Shown here: piece by piece, positions 56,645 to 64,000 of the stretch | Layout of the letters: each line of letters begins with the position of its first letter | How positions within the stretch are numbered: position 1 is the stretch's first letter | NCBI GenBank assembly: GCA_963772555.1 | Contig: CAVYXQ010000011.1 | Coordinates: forward strand, 372,001-436,000 | Direction of reading: 5' to 3' | Length of the DNA stretch: 64,000 nucleotides | Source: Roseiarcus sp963772555 | Lineage (GTDB): Bacteria; Pseudomonadota; Alphaproteobacteria; Rhizobiales; Beijerinckiaceae | The notes under the pieces: model-generated | The model's database searches: none | Seen by the model: the letters and a program-made list of their open reading frames with translations, nothing else | Told to the model about the DNA's origin: nothing | Program-made: the position numbers and the translations under genes

Positions 56645-56912
56645 AGCTGGCGATCCCTTGTTTAATCCAATAACCTACCACCTAATACCGTTCAGGGCAA
56701 TCTCCATTTAGCGTCGCGAGTGAAGGCGATCGCGGGACGCCTGAAATCTGCAGCCACTTGCCAGGCTGGCGAAAACAATATCGATGTGTCCCGGAATCTT
56801 CGTGATGAAAGTGATGTTATCAATGAATTGAATGCGCGTCCGGATTCGATCCGGCGGGTTGTGTAACTCGGAACCGTCTTGCGGCGCTCATGCGGCCAGC
56901 CTCGACTGCTTC

Positions 56913-59180
56913 TCAAAGAGACTTCAAAATTGCGTTTTCCGGCAAGGGCCGTGAAAAGTAAAATCCTTGGATCTCCTTGATTGGCGTGTTTTCCGACACC
57001 AGCGCCAGCTCTTCTCCAGTCTCTACTCCTTCCATGACGACTTCCAGACCGAGTATCATGCAAAGCTTGGCTACACCGTCCAACAACTTGAGAGCCATCC
57101 CCTCTCGATCAAGTCCCTGAAGGAAAGAGCGGTCGATTTTAACTCTATTAAGCGGCAGGGAATGCAGATAGCTTAAACTGGAATAGCCAGTTCCGAAATC
57201 ATCCAGAGATATCGAAACACCAAGCCTTCGGAGTTGAGAGAGGATTAGCCGAGCCGCATCCAAATTTTTTAGCAAAGCCGTCTCTGTGATTTCAACAGTC
57301 AGGCGAGAGGCCTGAAGATGAGCGGACTTCAGCGCTTGCCTCACAGATTTGATCAGATTTTGATCGAGAAAGTGGATTGCAGAAATGTTGACGGCGACGC
57401 CAAGTCCGGGGGGCCACTTCGCGCAGTCAAAGCACGCCTTTTGCAATACCCAGTCGTCCAGCTCTCCAATCAACCCCATCTCTTCCGCGAGCGGCACAAA
57501 CACGCTTGGTGAAATCCACCCACGAGTGGGATGATTCCATCGCAACAGGGCTTCGCAACCCGTGAAAGCCCGTTTGCCCAGATTGTAAATGGGTTGATAG
57601 TATACCTCAAAGCTGTCGTGAGTGAGCGCTTCCCGAAAATCGTACTCGAGCGCTCTTCGCGTGCGAACCCTTTCCTCCATTTCTGGAGCAAAAACTCGCG
57701 TTACGCCGCGGCCGTCGGCCTTTGCTTGATAGAGCGCCAGGTCGGCGTCCCTCAATAAGCAACCGACGTCTTCGTTCTGCTCGGATGCGAACGAAATTCC
57801 TATGCTCGCCGCAATGCAGAGGCGATGATCCCCGATCTGATAGGGCTTGGACAGTTGCGCGATGATCCGGGCCGCCGTGGCTTCGGCATCCTCGCGGCTC
57901 GCCAGTCCGTTCAGCAGGATTACGAATTCGTCTCCGCCAAAGCGGCCGATGAGATCTTGTTTCCGGAGTTGATCCAACAGTCGCCGCGCGGCTTCGCAAA
58001 GCAATTTGTCGCCTATGGCGTGTCCCAAAGTGTCGTTGACCTGCTTGAATTGGTCCAGATCGATAAACATCATCGCGCTGTTGGAGTCGGGATTCCGCAC
58101 GCTGAGGATCGACGTGGCCTGCTCCAGAAACTCGGATCGGTTGGGCAGGCCGGTCAGGGAGTCGAAACGGGCCAGCTGGCTAATGCGGTGTTGGGCGAGT
58201 ATTCGCTCGGTAATGTCCTCAAACACAAAGACGGCGCCGCCGTCGCTCATCGGCTGACACTTTATGTTGAGAGTCCGACCGTCGAGGAGGTCAAAAGTCA
58301 ACTCCTGGTTAGGGAAGTCCTGTAATTGAAGCAGGAAATTGGCGACGGTCGTCCGGACTTGATCCGAATCCAAGAGCCCGGATTTTTGCGCGAGACTGAA
58401 TAAGTCGGCAATCGTCCAATCGCGTTCGCGCGGATCAATTTTGATTTTGAGAAGCTTGTTCAGGCGGCTGTTGATTACGACAATCCGCTGCTCTCGGTTC
58501 AACATGGCCAAGCCGTGGGGCATGTTGTTGAGCGCCGCGTCGAACTGGTCGGCCAATAAACTGACGTCAATCGCCCTGAGCACCGCGTCCAAATAAACGC
58601 CCCGCAACCGAAAGGAAATGTTCCTCATCGCAGCAAAAAATGGAAGCAACACGAAAATCGAAATCAACCAGAAATGACCCCCCGCAACGAAAAGAGCTGC
58701 CAGCATCGGCACGGAGCCGCAGACGATCAGCCAATTCACCAGGAGATTGCTGGCAAAATTTCGTCCCGGAATTCCGACAAAATACGCCATCGCCCCGACG
58801 CAACTCATGAGTCTGCCAAATTCATCGTCTGACTGCATGAATGTGACCAGGCAGAACAAACCCATCAGCGTCACATGAAAGGACGCGCCCACCACGTACA
58901 AAATTTCCCACTTCCGCAGATCGTCAATTCTGACGAGATGGGCTTTGTGACGTTGATAGGCCATCATTCCGTAAAGGCGGCACCCGCCCAGGACGGCCAG
59001 CGCCGCGGCGATTATCACGTCGTCAAAGCAATTGGATACAATTGCAACGCACATCGGCGCGGCCGCCGCGGCGATTGACCCAATCAGGAGCGATTGAGCA
59101 TCGCCGAACATAGCGTCAACCTGCCCCTTATATATTTCAGGAGGTACTCTGTTCTCCGAATGTGCAGTGGAAGTCGTCAT
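56913..59180 (-). CDS. membrane GGDEF/EAL (c-di-GMP) signalling protein with PAS domain
   Basis: A 755-residue protein. About five to six membrane helices fill residues 30-185, then a PAS-like domain (LNNMPHGLAMLNREQRIVVI), a GGDEF diguanylate cyclase domain with an intact GGDEF motif (GRFGGDEFVILL), and an EAL phosphodiesterase domain with EALLRW, the metal-binding ETALL region, DDFGTGYSSL and EGVET. Both catalytic centres look intact, so net activity cannot be told. The ATG at 59180 was chosen; a GTG at 59204 is possible. The gene is AT-richer than most of the window. Confidence 0.9.
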   Translation of the reverse strand: MTTSTAHSENRVPPEIYKGQVDAMFGDAQSLLIGSIAAAAAPMCVAIVSNCFDDVIIAAALAVLGGCRLYGMMAYQRHKAHLVRIDDLRKWEILYVVGASFHVTLMGLFCLVTFMQSDDEFGRLMSCVGAMAYFVGIPGRNFASNLLVNWLIVCGSVPMLAALFVAGGHFWLISIFVLLPFFAAMRNISFRLRGVYLDAVLRAIDVSLLADQFDAALNNMPHGLAMLNREQRIVVINSRLNKLLKIKIDPRERDWTIADLFSLAQKSGLLDSDQVRTTVANFLLQLQDFPNQELTFDLLDGRTLNIKCQPMSDGGAVFVFEDITERILAQHRISQLARFDSLTGLPNRSEFLEQATSILSVRNPDSNSAMMFIDLDQFKQVNDTLGHAIGDKLLCEAARRLLDQLRKQDLIGRFGGDEFVILLNGLASREDAEATAARIIAQLSKPYQIGDHRLCIAASIGISFASEQNEDVGCLLRDADLALYQAKADGRGVTRVFAPEMEERVRTRRALEYDFREALTHDSFEVYYQPIYNLGKRAFTGCEALLRWNHPTRGWISPSVFVPLAEEMGLIGELDDWVLQKACFDCAKWPPGLGVAVNISAIHFLDQNLIKSVRQALKSAHLQASRLTVEITETALLKNLDAARLILSQLRRLGVSISLDDFGTGYSSLSYLHSLPLNRVKIDRSFLQGLDREGMALKLLDGVAKLCMILGLEVVMEGVETGEELALVSENTPIKEIQGFYFSRPLPENAILKSL

Positions 59181-59847
59181 CAACAATTCCAGTACCTGCG
59201 GCACCGTTACAGTTCAAGGGCGTTGGTTATATACTTCAGGAGAAATGAAAACTTGGTTGCACGTATTTCTGAACGATTCGCTGGTTCTTGCTAATTATTT
59301 GGCGATGGCCAGTGGCGATTTCGGATGCGTGGCCCGCCGATTGACGGCGGGTCTGCTCCACTCCGCGCCGCATCATCAGCCGGAGGGCCCCAGGTCCAAT
59401 TCGATCGGTCTCGCGGCGGCGCGCCGGAAGGGCGGGCTGCTGGTCCGCTTCGATCTCAACTCTTTCTTCGACAATTGCTTGAAGAAAATCCGAATATAAT
59501 ATACAACTTGATCAAGAGTTCCAGAAGCGTCCGTAACTCCCGAGCGAGGCAATCCTCGTGGGCGAGAACATCGGGGGCGCGGCGCTTTTGTAGGCGCGGT
59601 CGCTGACCGCGCCGGCCGCGCTCACCGAGCGCGGCTACAACGCCGCCCTTCCTGCGTCGACAGGCGCGCTGGCTTGGGAGTTGCTTTTCCCTTTTTCCCT
59701 GCCACTCGCCCGTAACCCTCTGATAAGTCCCGAATCCAAGCAAGAAATTGCAATCTTTGGCAGGAAATTGCAGGCCGTTTGCAAACAATTGACGCAAGAT
59801 CGAAGCTTTTTGCAGCCCGGCGCCGCGGAGACCGCCGGGCCGGCGCC
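59181..59847. other. intergenic region with palindrome and short repeats
   Basis: About 670 bases between the GGDEF/EAL gene and xylG. The left part is AT-rich and should contain the promoter of the GGDEF/EAL gene. It holds a 51-base palindrome (59588-59638) and a repeated GAAATTGCA near 59745-59772. Open readings here (both strands) have no family resemblance. Confidence 0.4.
59588..59638. repeat. 51-bp imperfect palindrome
   Basis: The ends TGTAGGCGCGGTC and GAGCGCGGCTACA are nearly perfect inverted copies, with further self-complementary GCGCGGTC/GACCGCGC and GCGCTC/GAGCGC hairpins inside. It resembles REP-type intergenic elements. Confidence 0.7.
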
Positions 59848-60633
59848 CTAGCTCGCCATCGCGCCCGGCCCGGGGATGGCGCCGGGCGGGCACTTGCCCA
59901 AAATGATCATGCCGAGGACCTCGTCCTTGGTCATGTCCTCGACCCGGCCGCTGCCGACGATCTGGCCGTTCTTCATCACCGTCACCCGGTCGGCGAGATC
60001 GAACACGTCGTGGATGTCGTGGCTGATGAGGAAAATGCCGATGCCCTCGGCCTTGAGCTGCTTGACGAGCTCGCCGACCTGGCGCGTCTCGGCCGGCCCC
60101 AGCGCCGCCGTCGGCTCGTCCAGGATGAGGATGCGGGCGTTGAAATGGATCGCGCGGGCGATGGCGACCGACTGGCGCTGGCCGCCGGAGAGCGCGATAA
60201 CCGGCTCCTTGAAGCGGCGGAAATTGGGATTGAGCCGTCCCATCACCTTGCGCGCTTCCGCCTCCATCGAGTCGTCGTCGAGCGTTCCCCAGCGGGTCCG
60301 AAGCTCGCGTCCGAGATAGAGGTTCGACGCCGCGTCGACGTTGTCGGCGAGCGCCAGCGCCTGATAGACGGTCTCGATGCCGTAATGCTTTGCGTCGCGC
60401 GGGTTGTTGATCGTGGCTTCCTGCCCGTCGATGAAGATGTGCCCGGAGTCGCGCTTGTAGGCGCCCGACAGCACTTTGATCAGGCAGGATTTGCCGGCGC
60501 CGTTGTGACCGAGGAGGCCAACGACCTCCCCGGGATAAAGATCGATCGAGGCGTCGTCGACCGCCTTCAGACCGCCGAAGGCGAGCGAGATGTCCTTCAT
60601 CTCGACGAGGGGGGTTCGAGCTTGGGCGTCCAT
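59848..60633 (-). CDS. xylG: sugar ABC transporter ATP-binding protein (XylG/FrcA-like)
   Basis: A 261-residue ABC ATPase with one nucleotide-binding domain. Walker A is GHNGAGKS, the signature is LSGGQRQSVAIARA, Walker B is ILILDEPTAALGP, and the H-loop is SHD. E. coli XylG has two such domains, whereas single-domain versions are usual in Hyphomicrobiales xylose and fructose (FrcA) systems. It starts four bases after the permease stop, completing a substrate-binding protein-permease-ATPase operon. Confidence 0.9.
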   Translation of the reverse strand: MDAQARTPLVEMKDISLAFGGLKAVDDASIDLYPGEVVGLLGHNGAGKSCLIKVLSGAYKRDSGHIFIDGQEATINNPRDAKHYGIETVYQALALADNVDAASNLYLGRELRTRWGTLDDDSMEAEARKVMGRLNPNFRRFKEPVIALSGGQRQSVAIARAIHFNARILILDEPTAALGPAETRQVGELVKQLKAEGIGIFLISHDIHDVFDLADRVTVMKNGQIVGSGRVEDMTKDEVLGMIILGKCPPGAIPGPGAMAS

Positions 60634-60637
60634 GGGC

Positions 60638-61964
60638 TTACCCCTTGGCGGTTCTGCGGCGATAGAAGGTATCGAGGCCGACCGCGCCGACCAGCACGAC
60701 GCCGACCACCATCTGCTGGTAGGCCGAGTCGAAACCGAGCAGCACCATGCCCGACTGCAGCGACTGGATCACCAGCGCGCCGATGAGCGCGCCGTAGATC
60801 GTGCCGACGCCGCCCGCCAGCGACGTGCCGCCGATCACCGCCGCGGCGATCACGTAGAGCTCGTCGAACTGCCCGAGCACGTTGGTGGCCGAGTCGAGCC
60901 GCGCCGAAATCGATGCAGGCCGCGACCGCCGCCAGCAAGCCCATCAATGCAAACACCAGCACCGTGATCCTCTTGGTGTTGATGCCGGCGAGTTCGGCGG
61001 CTTCCGGATTGCCGCCGGTAGCGTAGATGTAGCGGCCGAAACGCGTGCGCGTGGCGAGGAACGTCATCACGATCCCCGTCACCAGCGCGATCAGCACCGG
61101 AATCGCGTAGCCGGTCGAGATGAAGAGGCCGCCTTCGGGAACGGGAATGTTGTGCTCTTGCGCATAGCGCGCGGCGACCCGCTCTGGCCACGGATAGGCG
61201 TTGACTATCGCTGTAGCGCCGATGACGAGAAAGCATCCGACGCCGCCGATCAGGTACTCCGCCCACATCGGCCGCTGCGGGAACCGGAACCGCGCCCGCC
61301 TCTGCCGGCCAGAATACAGGCCGAAGACGATGGCGGCGCAGGCGAGCGCGCAGAGCGCCCAACTCGCGGTGGCGCCGATCGAACCGTGCGGGCCGCCGCC
61401 CATCAGGGCGAAGCGGTCGTCGAGCGGAGCGATGGTCTGCCCTGTCGTCACCCACCAGGCGGCGCCGCGCCAGAACAATTGCGCGCCAAGCGTCACGATG
61501 AAGGCGGGAATGCCGAGATAGGCGACGAGCGAGCCGTGAAAGGCGCCGATCGCCGCGCCGAGCGCCAGCGCGATGAGGACGGCGATGATCCAGATGGCCG
61601 GGTTGTCGAGGCCGAGATAGGCCGGCAGGATGTGGACCTGAGCGACGCCGATGATCGTCGAGACGAAGCCGATGATCGAGCCGACCGACAGGTCGATGTG
61701 GCGCATGACGATGATCAGCACCATGCCCGTCGCCATGATGGCGATCGACGAGGTCTGGACGCTCAGGTTCCACAGGTTGCGGGGCGTCAGGAACAGGCTC
61801 TCGCCGGTCTGGATCTGTGTGTAGACATTGAACCCCACCCAGATCAGCACCAGCGCGCCGATCATGCCGAGCATGCGCGTGTCGATCTCGGTGGCTCGAA
61901 GCAGGCGGCGAATGGCGGGTTCGGTGGAGGCTGTGCTGGTCGCACTCGGCGCTGCGGAGGTCAT
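60638..61964 (-). CDS. xylH: sugar ABC transporter permease (XylH-like), frameshifted
   Basis: A permease of the BPD_transp_2 family with about ten membrane helices, roughly 440 residues after correction. The XylH-type start (MLGMIGALVLIWVGFNVYTQ), VMRHIDLSVGSIIGFV and TGGNPEAAELAGINTKR are in one frame. That frame fails after LLAAVAACID at about 60906-60911; the usual continuation SARLDSATNVLGQFDELYV and VIGGTSLAGGVGTIYGA is in the next frame, to the stop at 60638. Removing one base from GATTTC (minus strand) restores the reading. The operon is otherwise intact. Confidence 0.85.
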
Positions 61965-62092
61965 TCTGTCTCCCCGTGTTTGTTTTTCGCGACGTCTCCG
62001 CCGATGCTGCGGTCGTCGCATTGTTGCCGCGCGGCGCCGCCCCTGAGGGCGGCGCCGTCTTCGTTGGTTCGCCCTGCCGGGCGGCGGTCAGC

Positions 62093-63143
62093 TCACTTGC
62101 AATACGGCGTCATCGCGGGATTCACCCCGGCGCAGACTTCCGCCTTGGTGATCCAGCCCTTGTCGACGATCACGTTCAAGTTCGCCTTGGTGACGGGGAG
62201 CGGCGTCAGCAGGATGCCGCTGACCGAGATGTGCTTGGCGCCGCCGGTGAATGGCTTCACCCCGGCGATGGCCGTCATCTTCTTGCCGTCGGCGAGGGCG
62301 ACCGCCGCCTGGCCCGCGGTCTTGCCGAGATCGCGCGCGTCCTTCCAGATCGACACGGTCTGGGTGCCGAGCGCGATTCGATTGATCGCGGCATGATCGC
62401 CGTCCTGGCCCGAGACCGGGACGACGCCTGCGAGGCCCTGCGACTTGAGCGCCGCCACGACGCCGCCGGCCATGCCGTCGTTCTCACAGACGACCGCGTC
62501 GACCTTGTTGTCATTCTTGGTGAGGATCTGCTCCATGTTCTTCTGGGCGTTGTCTGGCTTCCATCCGTCGGTGTAGGATTCGCCCACATTCTTGATTTTG
62601 CCCGCCGTCATCGCGGGCTTCAGGACCTCCATGATCCCCGAGAACAGGAAGTCGGCGTTCGGGTCGCCCTTGTCGCCTTTGATGAAGGCGTAGTTGCCGG
62701 CGGGCTTGGCGGCCTCGATCGCCTTGGCCATCATCCGCCCGACTTCGACGTTGTTGAAGGTGATATAAAGTACGTTCGGGCTCTCGATCAGGCGGTCATA
62801 GGCGATGACCGGAATGCCTTCGTCGTTGGCCTTCTTGACTGCCGGGAGGATCGCCTCAGAAGTCCATCGCCAGCACAACCAGGACGTTCGCGCCCTTCGA
62901 AATCAGGCTCTCGACGTCGGTGAGCTGTTTGCTCGGCGACCCTTGCGCGTCGGCGGAGATGTATTTGGCGCCTGACGCTGCCAGCGCCTTCTTGATCGCC
63001 GCTTCGTCGGTCTTCCAGCGCTCTTCCTGAAAATTCGACCAGGAGACGCCGACCGTGACGTCCTTTGCCGACGCCGCAAAAGAAGTGAGGCTCACGGAGG
63101 CGAGCAAAGCCGTCCCCAGCGCCAGTGTCATTGCGTGCTTCAT
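62093..63143 (-). CDS. xylF: D-xylose ABC transporter substrate-binding protein (XylF-like), frameshifted
   Basis: A periplasmic type I sugar-binding protein of about 349 residues after correction. A signal peptide (residues 1-26) precedes VTVGVSWSNFQEERWKTDE. XylF marks include IPVIAYDRLI, YTDGWKPDNAQKNMEQILT, NDNKVDAVVCENDGMAGG and SGQDGDHAAINRIALGTQT. The frame breaks after VLVVLAMD at 62859-62864, where GACTTC (minus strand) replaces an expected GACTC that would give MDSEAILPAV. It is first in the operon with xylH and xylG. Confidence 0.87.
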
Positions 63144-63377
63144 TCCGTTTCCTCCACAAAGGTCCCCTCAGGACCGGATCAAAGGCTTTCGACTTTTTGT
63201 CGGACCCGACAGCGAACGCCAAAGTCACAGTAACTCTCCAAGGCGCATCTGCGCAACAGACCAGAACACGAACACGGATCGTCAACGGATCGAGCTTGCC
63301 GCCCGCCCCTGGTTCATGACAGAGAGACCCGCGCGGCCGGTCGCTCCATCGAAAGCCGGCGGGAGACCGGGAGGACA

Positions 63378-64000
63378 ATGAAGCCAGGACGGGGAATCGC
63401 CGCCATAATCGGGGCGGTGGGCTTCGGGCTCGCGGCGGGCGTCGCCTTCGGCGGCAGCTGGGACGAGCGCGTTTTCAGCTCGCACATCGATTTCGATGCG
63501 GTGGCCGCCGCCGGCCCGTCCGCCTTGCCGGCCCTCATCGAGCGTGGCCGCGAACTCTTCAAGGCCAAATTCACCACCGTCGACGGAGCGGGCCGGCCGA
63601 AGGCGACGCAGGCGATCATCCCGACCAAGCGCAAAAGCGGGGTCAATCCGCCCTTCAGCCGGACGAGCGGCCCCGAACTCGAACTCCTGCTTCGGCTGTC
63701 ACAACGACCCGGTCGAAGGCGGCTCGGGCGACGACGTCGCCAACGTCTTCGTCTCCGAGGGCTTCGAAAGCGCGCAGTTCGACACCACCGATCCTTCATT
63801 CTCGAGCGAACGCCACACGGTTGCGCTGATGGGAGCGGGGCTCATCGAACTGGTGGCGCGGGAAATGACCGCGGACTTGCAAGCAATTCGCGCCGAGGCC
63901 GTGGCGCACGCGCGCGCTACCGGCGAGCCGTGCCGAGCCGATCTCGTCAGCAAGGGCGTCCGCTTCGGTTGGATCGAAGCCCATCCGGACGGCATCGTCG
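63378..64000 (+). CDS. di-haem oxidoreductase (c-type cytochrome), partial and frameshifted
   Basis: The 5' part of an exported di-haem c-type protein of the DHOR/thiol-oxidoreductase group (related to cytochrome c peroxidases). It starts MKPGRGIAAIIGAVGFGLAA (signal) and continues GRELFKAKFTTVDGAG and IIPTKRKSGVNPPFSRTSGP in frame one. The haem motif SCFGCHNDPVEGGSGD and DVANVFVSEGFESAQFD are one frame on. The break is at 63675-63680 (GAACTC): removing one A gives GPDSNSCFGCH, matching the family consensus I recall. It runs past the end of the window and is divergent from xylF. Confidence 0.75.
   Translation, partial: MKPGRGIAAIIGAVGFGLAAGVAFGGSWDERVFSSHIDFDAVAAAGPSALPALIERGRELFKAKFTTVDGAGRPKATQAIIPTKRKSGVNPPFSRTSGPELELLLRLSQRPGRRRLGRRRRQRLRLRGLRKRAVRHHRSFILERTPHGCADGSGAHRTGGAGNDRGLASNSRRGRGARARYRRAVPSRSRQQGRPLRLDRSPSGRHR

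Noticed and set aside
59456..59893. 145-codon minus-strand open frame in the gap before xylG
   Set aside because: It overlaps a palindrome, is basic and low-complexity, and has no recognisable family or ribosome site.

Overview
The window is high-GC DNA with dense, mostly short-spaced genes. Gene order and content point to an alphaproteobacterium, most likely of the Hyphomicrobiales (Rhizobiales). The supporting blocks are folE-hisI diverging from an IscU-like gene and yidD, ribH-nusB, rnr-DUF983-NUDIX, glutathione-dependent formaldehyde detoxification (gfa and class III alcohol dehydrogenase), xylFHG, and REP/RIME-like intergenic palindromes. No tRNA, rRNA, CRISPR array, transposase or phage module was seen.

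Layout. 0-13 kb: an acyl-CoA ligase, two enzyme genes, a PDZ/multi-TM/GAF-like membrane protein, a Kup K+ transporter operon with a transglutaminase-like protein and a GNAT, then oxidoreductases and an AhpD-like protein. 13-21 kb: a PQQ-type sugar dehydrogenase, an unusual alpha/beta-hydrolase/TPR/SGNH fusion, an SDR, a decayed HigB/HigA pair with a REP-like element, a DUF2254 protein between two copies of an intergenic repeat, and a PLP dehydratase. 21-33 kb: a fused hydantoinase/oxoprolinase, an aldo/keto reductase, SDRs, a PEP-CTERM protein, topA and an L,D-transpeptidase. 33-45 kb: gfa and adh separated by a fossil adh 3' end and a secreted protein, an epoxide-hydrolase-like Tat protein, an ohr pseudogene, a kinase/regulator/adenylate-cyclase operon, a CHRD protein, a cytochrome b561, an MBL protein, a VOC protein and a methyltransferase. 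45-54 kb: housekeeping blocks (rnr, DUF983, NUDIX, nusB, ribH, yidD, IscU-like, folE, hisI), then patatin, CBS and SDR genes. 54-59.6 kb: an alpha/beta hydrolase, then a visibly AT-richer patch with a FeeM/LuxI-like acyl synthase and a GGDEF/EAL protein. 60-64 kb: xylFHG and the start of a di-haem oxidoreductase.

The most useful global observation is that many otherwise well-conserved genes carry one-base frameshifts (transglutaminase, an SDR, a secreted protein, rnr, xylH, xylF, the di-haem oxidoreductase). In five of the seven +1 cases the extra base lies in a GANNTC hexamer, and removing one base gives GANTC, the CcrM methylation motif of alphaproteobacteria. This looks more like methylation-dependent base-calling error than gene decay. 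The ohr pseudogene, the higB remnant and the adh fossil do not fit that pattern and look like real decay.
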